A stretch of DNA of 64,000 nucleotides. It comes from Streptomyces sp. M41(2017) (GTDB taxonomy: Bacteria; Actinomycetota; Actinomycetes; Streptomycetales; Streptomycetaceae). Positions 1-10,950 of the stretch are shown here, piece by piece; position 1 is the stretch's first letter; every line of letters starts with the position of its first letter. Position numbers and translations under genes: made by a program. The stretch lies in assembly GCF_002078175.1 (NCBI RefSeq), contig NZ_MWFK01000001.1, forward strand, positions 310,001 to 374,000. Direction: 5' to 3'. The notes beneath the pieces were generated by a model. The model searched no databases and was not told the origin of the DNA. It saw only the letters and a program-made list of their open reading frames with translations.

Positions 1-1
1 C

Positions 2-181
2 TACCTCCAGTTGATGACCGACCATCACAAGGGCGGCATCCACATGGCGGAGGGCTGCGTCGAGAAGTGCACGGTCGGCGTGGAGAAGCGGCTCGCGCAG
101 GGCATGGTCGCCTCGCAGCAGTCGGAGCTCGACCTGATGGCCGACCTCCTCGACCAGCGGGGCGCGAAGCCGCGCGACTAG
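2..181 (+). CDS. DUF305 family protein, C-terminal part
   Basis: Only the last 59 codons are present; the gene enters from the left edge and stops with TAG. The fragment starts with the family's histidine signature (LMTDHHKGGIHMAEG) and continues as an amphipathic helix ending in the motif SELDLMADLL, as DUF305 ferritin-like helical domains usually do. These proteins are secreted or lipid-anchored and are sometimes linked to copper or other metals, but the role is not established. The fragment has two Cys (GCVEKC). Family assignment is fairly safe; function is unknown. Confidence 0.75.
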   Translation, partial: YLQLMTDHHKGGIHMAEGCVEKCTVGVEKRLAQGMVASQQSELDLMADLLDQRGAKPRD

Positions 182-401
182 GAGGACGGACGCCCCGTCA
201 CCGGCCGTCGGGTTCCGGCCGGTTCCACCACGCCCTGTTCCAGGGTTCCGTCGCGCGCCCGCCCTGTTCCGCCCACCCTGTCGCGCACCCTGTTCCACCG
301 TCACCGTGACGTGCCTGGCTCCGACCCTGCCCGTGATCCCGACAGACCGAGGGAAAACCCTCGATCTTGGGCACGAAGATCCATCAAATCGTCCCAAACA
401 A

Positions 402-526
402 CCGTGAATCACGGCCACTTGGGGTTTCCTTGGCTCTTTCATTCCCCTGGCATGAACGGTTCATCGCAAGAGTGGCCCCCATCTGTGATCCATTCCTCCC
501 GCCCTGGTAGGGCGTGGGGTCCCACG
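402..526. promoter_or_regulatory. Upstream region of the S53 protease gene with several small inverted repeats
   Basis: The 396-nt gap before the protease gene has no convincing gene. It contains three perfect short dyads: ccgtga-a-tcacgg (402-414), atgaac-g-gttcat (452-464), and gccct-ggt-agggc running into cgtggg-gt-cccacg (501-526). The first two look like operator half-sites of dimeric regulators. Further upstream (about 232-295) the word CCCTGTTCC recurs. The spacing suggests a regulated promoter for the secreted protease, but no -10/-35 pair can be assigned with confidence. Confidence 0.4.
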
Positions 527-577
527 TGGTTCACCGACCAACCACTACATGCGACGAACCGCATCGCAGGGGGTTCT

Positions 578-2521
578 ATGAGATCCAATCGCGCCACCAG
601 GCGTGCCGGGGTGAGCATGGCGGCGACACTGCCGCTGCTCGCCGGTGCGCTGGCGTTCGGCATACCCGCGGCCCACGCCGCGGACGGTCCGAGCCGGGAC
701 ACCCTCTCGGGCACCAAGCCCGCGTGGGCCACCGCCACGGCCGACAAGGGCGCTGCTTCGGACAGCTCCCAGGTCTCGGCCCGGGTCTACCTCGCCGGCC
801 GGGACGCCAAGGGTCTGGCCGCGTACGCCAGGTCCGTGTCCGACCCGAACTCGGCCTCGTACGGCAAGTACCTGAGCGCCAAGAAGACGCAGGCACGTTT
901 CGGAGCCACCAAGGCGCAGGTCGCCGCGGTGACCTCGTGGCTGCGGTCCGCGGGCCTGAAGGTCACCGGAACCACGCAGCACTACGTCTCCGTCACCGGT
1001 GACGTGGCCGCCGCCGAGAAGGCGTTCGGCACGCAGCTGCACAACTTCACCAAGGGCAAGAAGACCTACCGCGCGCCGTCGAAGACGGCCTCCGCGCCGG
1101 CCGCCCTGAACGGCGCCGTCCTGACCGTCACCGGCCTGGACAACGCCCCGCACAAGGCGCAGCACGCGGACCAGCTGCCGCCGCCGGACGCGGTGTTCAA
1201 GAACGCCGGGCCGTTCTCCTCGTACTACGGATCGAACACCGCGAGTGCCCTGCCCTCCGCCTACGGGAAGAAGATCCCGTACGCCGTGCAGGGGTACACG
1301 GGCAAGCAGCTGCGTGCCGCGTACGGAGCGGGCAGCCGCACCGGCAAGAACGTCCGCGTCGCCATCACGGACGCGTACGCCTCGCCGACCATCGCCTACG
1401 ACGCGGCCACCTACGCCGCGAAGCACGGTGACGCGAAGTACTCCACCAGCCAGCTCCGTCAGGTGCTGCCGGCGGGGTACACGAAGACCGAGGAGTGCGG
1501 GGCGGCGGGCTGGTACGGCGAGGAGACCCTCGACGTCGAGGCCGTGCACGCCGTCGCGCCGGGCGCGAGCATCACGTACGTGGGTGCCGCGTCCTGCTAC
1601 GACGACGACCTGCTCGACTCGCTCAGCAAGATCGTCGACGGGCACCTGGCCGACATCGTCTCCAACTCGTGGGGCGACATCGAGGCCAACCAGACCCCGG
1701 ACCTCGCGGCGGCCTACGACCAGGTCTTCCAGTTCGGCGCGGTCGAGGGCATCGGCTTCTACTTCTCCTCCGGTGACAACGGCGACGAGGTCGCCAACAC
1801 CGGCACGAAGCAGGTCGACACCCCGGCCAACTCGGCGTGGGTGACGGCGGTCGGCGGTACCTCGCTGGCGGTCGGCAAGGGCGACAAGTACCTGTGGGAG
1901 ACCGGCTGGGGCACCGAGAAGGCCTCGCTGTCCGAGGACGGCAAGAGCTGGACCGGGTTCCCGGGCGCGTTCACCTCGGGTGCGGGCGGCGGCACGAGCA
2001 AGACCGTGGCGGAGCCGTACTACCAGAAGGGCGTCGTCCCGAACGCGCTGGCCAAGGCGAACAACGCCGCGGGCAACCGGGTCGTCCCCGACATCTCGGC
2101 GATCGCCGACCCCAACACCGGTTTCAAGGTCGGCCAGACGCAGACCTTCCCGGACGGGACGGAGCAGTACAGCGAGTACCGCATCGGCGGCACCTCGCTC
2201 GCCGCTCCGGTGATCGCGGCGGTTCAGGCGCTCGCCCAGGAGGCGCGCGGCGGCAAGGCGATCGGTTTCGCCAACCCGTCGATCTACTCCAAGGCCGGCT
2301 CGAAGGCGTACCACGACGTCACGGACCACCCCGTCAAGGGCTCCGGACTCGCCGTGGCGCGCGTCGACTTCGCGAACGGTATCGACGCGGCGGACGGTCT
2401 GCTCACCTCGGTGCGCACCCTCGGCGCGGACAGCTCGCTGAAGGCCGTGAAGGGCTACGACGACGTGACCGGCGTGGGCTCTCCCGCCCCGGGCTACGTC
2501 AGCTCGTACAGCCGTCACTGA
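578..2521 (+). CDS. Secreted S53 family (sedolisin/kumamolisin-like) serine protease
   Basis: The 647-residue product is a pro-kumamolisin-type acid serine peptidase. A twin-arginine-poor signal peptide (MRSNRATRRAG, then a hydrophobic stretch ending AHA) is followed by an activation prodomain of about 170 residues and the catalytic domain. The Ser-Glu-Asp triad is visible as E315 and D319 in GEETLDVEA and S540 in GGTSLAAP; the oxyanion-hole Asp lies in SNSWGD. The C-terminal Ca2+ site (DVTDHP ... YDDVTGVGSP) is complete. The ATG at 578 was chosen because the purine-rich gcaggggg stands just before it and it begins the signal peptide, although the frame stays open further upstream. The gene stands alone and is followed by a strong terminator. 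Likely role: extracellular protein degradation at acid or neutral pH. Confidence 0.93.
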   Translation: MRSNRATRRAGVSMAATLPLLAGALAFGIPAAHAADGPSRDTLSGTKPAWATATADKGAASDSSQVSARVYLAGRDAKGLAAYARSVSDPNSASYGKYLSAKKTQARFGATKAQVAAVTSWLRSAGLKVTGTTQHYVSVTGDVAAAEKAFGTQLHNFTKGKKTYRAPSKTASAPAALNGAVLTVTGLDNAPHKAQHADQLPPPDAVFKNAGPFSSYYGSNTASALPSAYGKKIPYAVQGYTGKQLRAAYGAGSRTGKNVRVAITDAYASPTIAYDAATYAAKHGDAKYSTSQLRQVLPAGYTKTEECGAAGWYGEETLDVEAVHAVAPGASITYVGAASCYDDDLLDSLSKIVDGHLADIVSNSWGDIEANQTPDLAAAYDQVFQFGAVEGIGFYFSSGDNGDEVANTGTKQVDTPANSAWVTAVGGTSLAVGKGDKYLWETGWGTEKASLSEDGKSWTGFPGAFTSGAGGGTSKTVAEPYYQKGVVPNALAKANNAAGNRVVPDISAIADPNTGFKVGQTQTFPDGTEQYSEYRIGGTSLAAPVIAAVQALAQEARGGKAIGFANPSIYSKAGSKAYHDVTDHPVKGSGLAVARVDFANGIDAADGLLTSVRTLGADSSLKAVKGYDDVTGVGSPAPGYVSSYSRH

Positions 2522-2533
2522 CCGGCGCTCACC

Positions 2534-2578
2534 CGCGATGCGCTCGCCTCTCCACCGGAGGCGGGCGCATCGCGCGTT
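2534..2578. terminator. Stem-loop terminator after the S53 protease gene
   Basis: A 17-bp stem (2534-2550 with 2558-2574, one G-T wobble) closes a 7-nt loop just downstream of the protease stop codon, followed by a short TTC-containing tail. It should insulate the protease gene from nadE. Confidence 0.7.
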
Positions 2579-2636
2579 CTGCGCCCGAGCGGGCCGTGCC
2601 TCCCCCACCCGCATGCCATCGCGTCGCTCTGACGAT

Positions 2637-2642
2637 TACACT
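2637..2642 (+). promoter_or_regulatory. -10 hexamer TACACT of leaderless nadE
   Basis: TACACT matches the actinobacterial TAnnnT -10 element and ends 6 nt before the GTG start of nadE. There is no Shine-Dalgarno sequence, so transcription and translation probably begin at the same base. This decides the start codon of nadE. The -35 region is not recognisable. Confidence 0.6.
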
Positions 2643-2648
2643 GGCCGG

Positions 2649-4703
<2,055 letters not shown>

Positions 4704-4713
4704 CCCCTCCGAG

Positions 4714-4751
4714 AGCCGGGGGCCGGCCTCACGAGGGCCGGGGGCCCGGCT
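4714..4751. terminator. Bidirectional terminator between nadE and the convergent MFS gene
   Basis: An outer 7-bp arm (agccggg with cccggct) encloses a second GC-rich dyad (ggccggcc ... gggccgg). It lies in the 105-nt gap between two convergent genes, so it can serve both. Confidence 0.5.
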
Positions 4752-4808
4752 GTGGGGCGGGAGCCGCGCCCCCGGACGGTTCCGGCGGCGCGGCTCCCCG
4801 GGCCCGGC

Positions 4809-6029
4809 TCAGCGGCGCAGCGCCTCCGGCCGGTCGGGCACGCCCGAGGCGACCACGCGCGCGTGCGGGACCGGCCGCGTGGTGCGGCTCCGGTCCACCG
4901 CGTACGCGGTGCCCGCCACCGCGATCCCCAGGACCGCGAGCGCGGCTCCGGCGACGGCCGGCGAGGTCGCGCCGAAGCCCGCGGCCAGGGCGAGCCCGCC
5001 GATCCAGGCGCCGCCGGCGTTCGCGAGGTTGAACGCGGCCTGGTTCGCGGAGGACGCGAGGGACGGTGCGGCCGCGGCCTTCTCCATGACCATGAGCTGG
5101 AGCGGCGAGCCGGTGACGAAGGCGGCCGTGCCGAGCAGGGTCACGCCCACGGCGGCGCTCCACTGGGCTCCCATGAGGACCGGGAAGAGCGCGAGGACCG
5201 CGACCAGGGAGACCAGGCCGCCGAAGAGGGTGCCCCGCAGCGAGTGGTCCGCGAGCCGGCCGCCGAGCAGATTGCCCGCGGTCGCGCCGACACCGAAGAG
5301 CGCCAGCAGCAGGGTGACGCTGCCCTCGGCGTATCCGGCGGAGTCCGTGAGCATGGGCGTGATGTAGCTGTACGCGGAGAAGAGCGCGCCGAAGCCCGCG
5401 ACGGTCGTCCCGAGGGCCAGCCAGACGGGCAGCGACCGCAGCGCGGCCAGTTCGCCGCGCAGGCCGCCCTCGGAGGCGTGCGCGCGGTCGTGCGGGATCA
5501 GCAGGAACAGCGAGGCGATGGCGGCGACGCCGATCACGCTCACGCCGAGGAAGGTGGCGCGCCAGCCCAGGTGCTGGCCCATCGCCGTGGCGACCGGGAC
5601 GCCGACGATGTTCGCGACGGTCAGGCCGAGGAACATCAGCGACACGGAACGGGCCTTGCGCTCGGGGGCGACCAGGCCGGTGGCGACGACGGCGCCGACG
5701 CCGAAGAAGGCGCCGTGCGGAAGACCGCTCAGGAAACGGGCGGCGAGCAGCCAGTGGTGGTCGGGGGCGAACGCGGAGAGCGCGTTGCCGACCACGAAGA
5801 GGCCCATGAGGGAGATGAGGACCGTGCGGCGGGACATCCGGGCGGTGGCCGCGGCGAGCAGCGGGGCGCCGATCACGACACCGAGCGCGTACGCCGAGAC
5901 GAGGTGTCCCGCGGTCGGTATGGATATGTGCAGGTCGTCGGCGACGTCGGGCAGCAGCCCCATCATGACGAACTCGGTGGTGCCGATGCCGAAGGCGCCC
6001 ACGGCGAGGGCGAGCAGGGCCAGAGGCAT
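4809..6029 (-). CDS. MFS exporter of the DHA1 (AraJ/Cmr-like) family
   Basis: The 406-residue membrane protein has 12 predicted helices. Its N-terminus (ALAVGAFGIGTTEFVMMGLL) is typical of the AraJ/YdhP/Cmr-type drug and sugar efflux group of the DHA1 family. The loop 2-3 motif is present as ATARMSRRTVLI. The ATG at 6029 is preceded by AAAGG and starts directly with the first membrane helix; upstream in-frame sequence is Arg/Pro-rich and not credible. The last residues form an Arg-rich cytosolic tail. Substrate cannot be told. It stands alone, with a perfect inverted repeat upstream. Confidence 0.88.
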   Translation of the reverse strand: MPLALLALAVGAFGIGTTEFVMMGLLPDVADDLHISIPTAGHLVSAYALGVVIGAPLLAAATARMSRRTVLISLMGLFVVGNALSAFAPDHHWLLAARFLSGLPHGAFFGVGAVVATGLVAPERKARSVSLMFLGLTVANIVGVPVATAMGQHLGWRATFLGVSVIGVAAIASLFLLIPHDRAHASEGGLRGELAALRSLPVWLALGTTVAGFGALFSAYSYITPMLTDSAGYAEGSVTLLLALFGVGATAGNLLGGRLADHSLRGTLFGGLVSLVAVLALFPVLMGAQWSAAVGVTLLGTAAFVTGSPLQLMVMEKAAAAPSLASSANQAAFNLANAGGAWIGGLALAAGFGATSPAVAGAALAVLGIAVAGTAYAVDRSRTTRPVPHARVVASGVPDRPEALRR

Positions 6030-6104
6030 GAGAGGCCTTTCACAGAAGCGGGGACGAGCGGGTCGGGGGCGCACGCGGGGGCGTACGGGGTCGCGGGCGC
6101 ACGG

Positions 6105-6138
6105 CGCGACCCGCACACGGCCATGTGTGCGGGTCGCG
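6105..6138. promoter_or_regulatory. Perfect 14-bp inverted repeat upstream of the MFS gene
   Basis: The arms cgcgacccgcacac (6105-6118) and their exact complement (6125-6138) enclose a 6-nt loop. The element sits between the end of the endonuclease-like gene and the start of the MFS gene, both on the minus strand. It could be a factor-independent terminator without a U-tract, or an operator. A second small dyad, gaac-N5-gttc, follows at 6143-6155, which favours a regulatory role. Confidence 0.55.
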
Positions 6139-6196
6139 GATCGAACGTTAAGTTCAGCCGGTGAACAAAGTCTGCCGGGCCCAGTATTCCAGGAGG

Positions 6197-7234
6197 TTAA
6201 GAGGCGGTTGCGTCCATCGAGACGCGGGCGGCGATCGGGAGGTGGTCGCTGCCGGTCTCGGGCAGGGTCCACGAGGTCACCGGTTCGATGCCCTTGACCA
6301 TGATCTGGTCGATCCGGGCCATCGGGAACGACGCCGGCCAGCTGAAGCCGAAGCCGCTGCCCGCCGCGCCCTGGGTGGAGCGCATCTGCGCGGTGACGGC
6401 GTTCAGGGCGCGGTCGTTCATCGTGCCGTTCAGGTCACCGAGCAGGACGACCTGCTTCAGCGGCTCGTCGGCGATGGCCTCGCCCAGCGCGTCGGCGCTC
6501 TTGTCGCGCTGCCGGGCGGTGAACCCGGCCTCCATCTTCACGCGCACCGACGGCAGGTGGGCGACGTACACGGCGACCTGGCCGGCCGGGGCGGTCACGG
6601 TCGCCCGCATCGCGCGCGTCCAGCCCAGCTTGATGTCCACGGGCCGGGTGCCGCTGAGGGGGTACTTGCTCCACAGCCCGACGGTGCCCTGCACCGAGTG
6701 GTACTTGTACGTCGAGGCGAGCGCTCGCTCGTACACCGGCACGGCGGACGCGGTCAGCTCCTCCAGGGCCAGTACGTCGGCGCCGGAGGCGGCCACGTCG
6801 CGGGCGGTGCCGGACGGGTCCGGGTTGTCGGCGTTGACGTTGTGGGTGGCGACGGTGAGGTCGCCTCCGCTGCCGGTCTTGTCGGTGAGCAGGCCGCCGA
6901 AGACGTTCAGCCAGACGACCGCGGGCAGCAGCACGGCGATCAGGGCCGTGACGGACTTGCGCACCAGGGCGAGGACCAGCAGGACCGGGATGAGGAGTCC
7001 GGCCCAGGGCAGGAACGTCTCGGTGAGGCTGCCGAGGTTGCCGATCCGGTTGGGGATCTGCGCGTGGGTGAGCATCACCAGGGCGAGGAGGATCGCGATC
7101 GCGGCGAGGACCACGCCGCGCCGCCAGATGCCGCGGTCCCCGCGCCAGCCGTCGAACAGGCGCCGGAACCGGGATCCTCTGCGGTCCGGCCCGTGGCCGC
7201 CGCTGCCCGTCTCCGTCATATACGCCTGCGCCAT
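6197..7234 (-). CDS. Membrane-anchored endonuclease/exonuclease/phosphatase (EEP) family protein
   Basis: The 345-residue product has three hydrophobic helices in its first 110 residues, followed by an EEP-fold domain. Recognisable EEP motifs are THNVNADN (metal-site Asn), ALEEL (metal-binding Glu), LLGDLNGT (the GDxN catalytic motif) and SDHLPI at the C-terminus (the SDH motif). Family members cleave phosphodiesters in nucleic acids, phosphoinositides or sphingomyelin. This membrane-plus-EEP layout is common in Streptomyces, and the active site should face outward. The substrate is not known. The ATG at 7234 has GAGG 7-8 nt upstream; an alternative ATG lies at 7219. Confidence 0.85.
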   Translation of the reverse strand: MAQAYMTETGSGGHGPDRRGSRFRRLFDGWRGDRGIWRRGVVLAAIAILLALVMLTHAQIPNRIGNLGSLTETFLPWAGLLIPVLLVLALVRKSVTALIAVLLPAVVWLNVFGGLLTDKTGSGGDLTVATHNVNADNPDPSGTARDVAASGADVLALEELTASAVPVYERALASTYKYHSVQGTVGLWSKYPLSGTRPVDIKLGWTRAMRATVTAPAGQVAVYVAHLPSVRVKMEAGFTARQRDKSADALGEAIADEPLKQVVLLGDLNGTMNDRALNAVTAQMRSTQGAAGSGFGFSWPASFPMARIDQIMVKGIEPVTSWTLPETGSDHLPIAARVSMDATAS

Positions 7235-7282
7235 ACCGTCGCCTCACAAACTGCCGTGCGCACCGTCTGCCCCTCGGCTACG

Positions 7283-7288
7283 ACCCTA
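7283..7288 (-). promoter_or_regulatory. -10 element TAGGGT of the EEP gene
   Basis: On the minus strand TAGGGT lies about 48 nt before the start codon. The surrounding accctaggggat(g/a)ttcg is shared, with one difference, with the promoter of the DHA2 exporter gene at 9775-9791. The two genes may use the same sigma factor. The -35 region is unclear. Confidence 0.4.
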
Positions 7289-7434
7289 GGGGATGTTCGG
7301 TGTCGTTCTCGCCGTCCTGGACGGCCGTACGGGCAGAGGGACGTAGAAGTTCACGTCCGGAGTTCCGTTCGGAGGCCCGTGGCATGCCCTCTGTGACGAA
7401 ACGCGCACATTCGCACCGTCAGGAACGGTCCGGT

Positions 7435-8073
7435 TCACGGCCGGGCGGGGCGCAGCCCTTCCAGCAGTGTGTCGACGACCCGTTCGGCGAGACCCTCGGG
7501 CAGATCGGTGTCAGGGCGCATCACGGTCCGGACGAGCATCGGGCCGACGAACATGTCGTTGAGGAGTTCGATGTCGACGTCGGCGCGGAGTTCGCCGTTC
7601 TCCTGGCCGCGGCGCAGCACCTCGTAGCCGATCTGGCGTCGGGGGGCGATGACGGTCGCGTCGTACGCGGCCCAGAGTTTGGGGCTGCTCTTCATCTGGG
7701 CGTGCACGTTGTGCAGGATCGCCGAGGAGCGGCTGACCAGGCCGCGGCGGCGCAGCGACTCCAGCAGGACGACGAGGTCGTCGCGCATGGAGACGCCGGG
7801 GAGTTCGGGGTCCTGGGGTTCGGCGGCGCGCATCACGTCGACGAACAGTTCGTCCTTGCCGCTCCAGCGGCGGTAGATGGTCGCCTTGCCGACGCCGACG
7901 GTGCGGGCGAGCCGCTCGATGGAGATGTCCGCGAGCGGAACTCCCTCTTCCAGGAGCTTCATCACGCCCTCGATGATGGCGTGCTCCACGGCCTCGCTGC
8001 GGGGCCTCCCCCGGTTGGGGCACCCTTGCCTGTCACGGCCTTCCGCGAGACTCACGTCGAACTCCGTTCCCAT
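7435..8073 (-). CDS. TetR family transcriptional regulator
   Basis: The 212-residue protein has an N-terminal TetR helix-turn-helix: IERLARTVGVGKATIYRRWS at about residues 48-67, followed by KDELFVDVM. The C-terminal ligand domain resembles the TetR_C subgroup often coupled to efflux pumps (LLNDMFVGPMLVRTVMRPD). It lies 83 nt downstream of, and in the same direction as, the DHA2 exporter gene, so the two are probably one operon. The likely target is the 23-bp operator-like dyad at 9790-9812, giving derepression when the drug is present. The ATG at 8073 is preceded by caggtcgagg. Confidence 0.9.
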   Translation of the reverse strand: MGTEFDVSLAEGRDRQGCPNRGRPRSEAVEHAIIEGVMKLLEEGVPLADISIERLARTVGVGKATIYRRWSGKDELFVDVMRAAEPQDPELPGVSMRDDLVVLLESLRRRGLVSRSSAILHNVHAQMKSSPKLWAAYDATVIAPRRQIGYEVLRRGQENGELRADVDIELLNDMFVGPMLVRTVMRPDTDLPEGLAERVVDTLLEGLRPARP

Positions 8074-8156
8074 CCTCGACCTGCTGCCATTGTCCCCCCG
8101 TGCACGGCGGTGGCGGGCACCGCCCGGTGGGGGTGCCCGCGGTCCGTACGCCGTGA

Positions 8157-9767
8157 TCAGTCCTGCCCGGCCGATGCGGGCGTCGCCTTCACCAACTCGG
8201 CCTCGTCCTTGCCCGCTTGCTGCGCCGGCGGGCGGCCCGGCAGGAACAGGGCGACGACCACCGCGCCGATGACCGCGACACCCGCGCCGCACAGGGCGGT
8301 GACGTGCATGGCGTGCAGGAACGCGTCGTTCGCCGGGGTGACGAGGGCCTTGCCCTGCGGTCCGAGCCTGGCGGCGACGCCGAGGGTGGCCTCGATGGAC
8401 TCGCCCGCGGTGTGCCGCAGCGGTGCCGGGACGAGGGAGAGCTTGTCCTCGATGCCGTTGCGGTAGGCCGTGGAGAGCACGGAGCCGAGGACGGCGATGC
8501 CGAGGGCGCCGCCGACCTGGCGGAAGGTGTTGCTGAGCGCGGAGGCGGAGCCCGCCTTCTCGCGGGGCAGCGCCTGCATGATGACGACGCTGGTCGGGGT
8601 CATGATGTGCGCCATGCCGGTGCCCATCAGGAAGAAGATGACCTCCAGGATCCAGATCGGCGTGTCGGCCTCCAGCGTGGCGAACGCGGCGAGCATCGCG
8701 GCGATGATCACGAGGCCGGCGGTGCAGGTGGCGCGGTTGCCGAAGCGGTCGACGACCAGCCGGGCGCGGGGCGCGAAGATGATCTGGGCGGCGGCCAGCG
8801 GGAGCATCAGCAGGCCGGTCTGCAACGGCGAGTAGCCGCGCACGCTCTGGGTGTAGAAGACCGAGAAGAAGGTCACGCCCATGAGCGCGAAGAAGACCAG
8901 CGCGATGGCCGAGATGGCCGCGGAGAAGACCTTGTTCTGGAAGTACGAGACGTCGATCGACGGGTGGTCGCTGCGCTTCTCGAAGATGACGAAGCCGATG
9001 AGGACCACGAGACCGGCGCCGATGGTCGCGAGGACCTGCGGGTCGGTGAAGTCGGCGAGCTGGCCGCCCTTGATGATGCCGTAGACGAGCAGGACGAGGC
9101 CGACGACCGAGAGGACGACGCCGACCGGGTCGAGGCGTCCGGGGTTCGGGTCGCGGGAGTCGGGGACCAGCCAGATCATCAGGCCGATCGCGAGGACCAC
9201 GATCGGGACGTTGATCAGGAAGACGGAGCCCCACCAGAAGTGGTCGAGCAGGACACCGCCGGTGATCGGTCCGATCGCGATGGCGAGGCCGACGCCGCCC
9301 GCCCAGATGCCGATGGCTTTGGGCTGCTCGTCACGCTCGAAGACGTTCATCAGGACGGCGAGGGTCGCGGGCATCACGAAGGCGGCGCCGAAACCCATCA
9401 GCGCGCGGAACACGATCAGCTGGACCGGCGAGCCGGACTCGGCGGCGAGCGCGGATCCGATGCCGAACACCGCGAGACCGGCGAGCAGGACCTTCTTGCG
9501 GCCGAGCCGGTCGCCGAGGAGCCCCGCGGTGAACAGCAGTCCGGCGAAGACGAGCGTGTAGGCGTTGATGGCCCACTCCAGCTCGCCCTGGGTGGCGCCG
9601 AGACCGGTGGGTGCCGGGGTCGAGATCGTCTTGATCGCGACGTTCAGGATCGAGTTGTCGAGCACCACGATCAGCAGGCTGAGCATCAGCACGCCGAGGA
9701 TCGCCCAGCGGCGCCTGTGCACCGCCTCGGGCACACGCCGTTCGGACGGAGGAGCGGAAGTTGTCAT
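8157..9767 (-). CDS. DHA2 family multidrug MFS exporter
   Basis: This 536-residue transporter has 14 predicted membrane helices. Helix 1 carries the DHA2 signature around [11 protein letters not shown], with the family's membrane-embedded Asp. The loop motif [13 protein letters not shown] and a motif C-like [18 protein letters not shown] are intact. It is related to the EmrB/QacA-type drug:proton antiporters. The ATG at 9767 has no Shine-Dalgarno sequence but is 7 nt downstream of a TAGGGT hexamer, so the mRNA is probably leaderless. The co-directional TetR gene downstream and the dyad upstream suggest drug-inducible expression. Confidence 0.93.
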   Translation of the reverse strand: MTTSAPPSERRVPEAVHRRRWAILGVLMLSLLIVVLDNSILNVAIKTISTPAPTGLGATQGELEWAINAYTLVFAGLLFTAGLLGDRLGRKKVLLAGLAVFGIGSALAAESGSPVQLIVFRALMGFGAAFVMPATLAVLMNVFERDEQPKAIGIWAGGVGLAIAIGPITGGVLLDHFWWGSVFLINVPIVVLAIGLMIWLVPDSRDPNPGRLDPVGVVLSVVGLVLLVYGIIKGGQLADFTDPQVLATIGAGLVVLIGFVIFEKRSDHPSIDVSYFQNKVFSAAISAIALVFFALMGVTFFSVFYTQSVRGYSPLQTGLLMLPLAAAQIIFAPRARLVVDRFGNRATCTAGLVIIAAMLAAFATLEADTPIWILEVIFFLMGTGMAHIMTPTSVVIMQALPREKAGSASALSNTFRQVGGALGIAVLGSVLSTAYRNGIEDKLSLVPAPLRHTAGESIEATLGVAARLGPQGKALVTPANDAFLHAMHVTALCGAGVAVIGAVVVALFLPGRPPAQQAGKDEAELVKATPASAGQD

Positions 9768-9774
9768 GAGGAAC

Positions 9775-9780
9775 ACCCTA
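9775..9780 (-). promoter_or_regulatory. -10 element TAGGGT of the leaderless exporter gene
   Basis: On the minus strand TAGGGT is followed by 7 nt and then the ATG of the DHA2 exporter gene. No Shine-Dalgarno sequence is present, which is the usual actinobacterial leaderless arrangement. The operator-like dyad lies just upstream, overlapping the -35 region. Confidence 0.6.
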
Positions 9781-9789
9781 GGGGATATT

Positions 9790-9812
9790 CGATACGGCAC
9801 CGTCTCGTATCG
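9790..9812. promoter_or_regulatory. Probable TetR-type operator of the exporter-tetR operon
   Basis: The dyad cgatacg-N9-cgtatcg is perfect over 7 bp per arm. The inner bases add partial symmetry, giving ATACGnnACnGTnnCGTAT. This size and shape are usual for TetR-family operators of efflux genes. It is centred about 33 nt upstream of the exporter's start codon, where binding would block RNA polymerase. The assignment to the adjacent TetR is inference. Confidence 0.7.
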
Positions 9813-10025
9813 GAAAGGCTTTACGCAGAACTTACGATCGGACCTGGGCCGTCCCCGGGAGCACCGGGGTCTCCGGCCGGAGCCGGACCGCCCGGAGCGC
9901 CGCAGTGGCGAAACAGACACCGGGGCGGCGGGCCCGGTCTAGCCGCGCGTGGCACGAGATGCCACCATGGAGGCGATCCGGGGACGCCGTCAGGGCGCCA
10001 CGAGATGACAGAAGGAGCCGTTGCG

Positions 10026-10913
10026 ATGACGCAGCTTTCGGCTGCCCAGAAGCAGCCTGCGGATGGTGCCCTCAAGGCCACCGACAGCAGCAAGGCGCTG
10101 TACGGAGGAAAGAGCACCCGCCGCATCACGGTGCGCGACATCACCGCCGCCAAGGAGCGCGGCGAGAAGTGGCCCATGCTGACGGCCTACGACGCGATGA
10201 CCGCGTCCGTCTTCGACGAGGCCGGCATCCCGGTGATGCTCGTCGGCGACTCGGCCGGCAACTGCCACCTGGGGTACGAGACCACCGTCCCCGTCACGAT
10301 GGACGAGATGACCATGCTGTCCGCCGCGGTCGTACGGGGCACCAGCCGTGCCCTGATCGTCGGCGACCTGCCCTTCGGTTCCTACCAGGAGGGTCCGGTG
10401 CAGGCGCTGCGCTCGGCGACCCGGCTGGTCAAGGAGGCCGGGGTGGGCGCGGTCAAGCTGGAGGGCGGCGAGCGCTCGCACCGCCAGATCGAGCTGCTGG
10501 TGGAGTCGGGCATCCCGGTGATGGCGCACATCGGCCTCACCCCGCAGTCCGTGAACTCGATGGGCTACCGCGTACAGGGCCGGGGCGAGGAGGCGGCGCA
10601 GCAGTTGCTGCGGGACGCCAAGGCCGTCCAGGACGCGGGCGCCTTCGCCGTCGTCCTCGAACTGGTCCCGGCGGAGCTCGCGGCCGAGGTCACGCGCACG
10701 CTGCAGATCCCGACCGTCGGTATCGGCGCGGGCGCGGAGACCGACGCGCAGGTGCTGGTGTGGACCGACATGCTCGGTCTGACCGGCGGCAAGGTGCCGA
10801 AGTTCGTCAAGAAGTACGCGGACCTGCGCCAGGTCATGGGCGACGCGGCCCGCTCGTTCGCCGAGGACGTGGTCGGCGGGGCGTTCCCGCTCGACGAGCA
10901 CTCCGTCCACTAG
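10026..10913 (+). CDS. panB: 3-methyl-2-oxobutanoate hydroxymethyltransferase
   Basis: The 295-residue enzyme makes ketopantoate from 2-oxoisovalerate and methylenetetrahydrofolate, the first committed step to pantothenate and CoA. The fold is a TIM barrel. Metal-binding D75 is in LVGDSAGN, and the catalytic Glu is E212 in VVLELVP. Substrate motifs MLTAYDAM, GAVKLEGG and PTVGIGAGAETDAQVLVW are all present. The N-terminal extension of about 30 residues is usual in actinobacteria. The ATG at 10026 has GAAGGAG 8 nt upstream; an in-frame ATG at 10005 is less likely. No other pan gene lies nearby. Confidence 0.97.
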   Translation: MTQLSAAQKQPADGALKATDSSKALYGGKSTRRITVRDITAAKERGEKWPMLTAYDAMTASVFDEAGIPVMLVGDSAGNCHLGYETTVPVTMDEMTMLSAAVVRGTSRALIVGDLPFGSYQEGPVQALRSATRLVKEAGVGAVKLEGGERSHRQIELLVESGIPVMAHIGLTPQSVNSMGYRVQGRGEEAAQQLLRDAKAVQDAGAFAVVLELVPAELAAEVTRTLQIPTVGIGAGAETDAQVLVWTDMLGLTGGKVPKFVKKYADLRQVMGDAARSFAEDVVGGAFPLDEHSVH

Positions 10914-10950
10914 GCCCCTCCGGGGCCCCTGAGCCACTGCGGCACCAAGG

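Noticed and set aside
528..534. Single GTTCACC word before the S53 gene as a PhoP (PHO) box
   Set aside because: PHO boxes need at least two 11-nt direct repeats; only one copy is seen.
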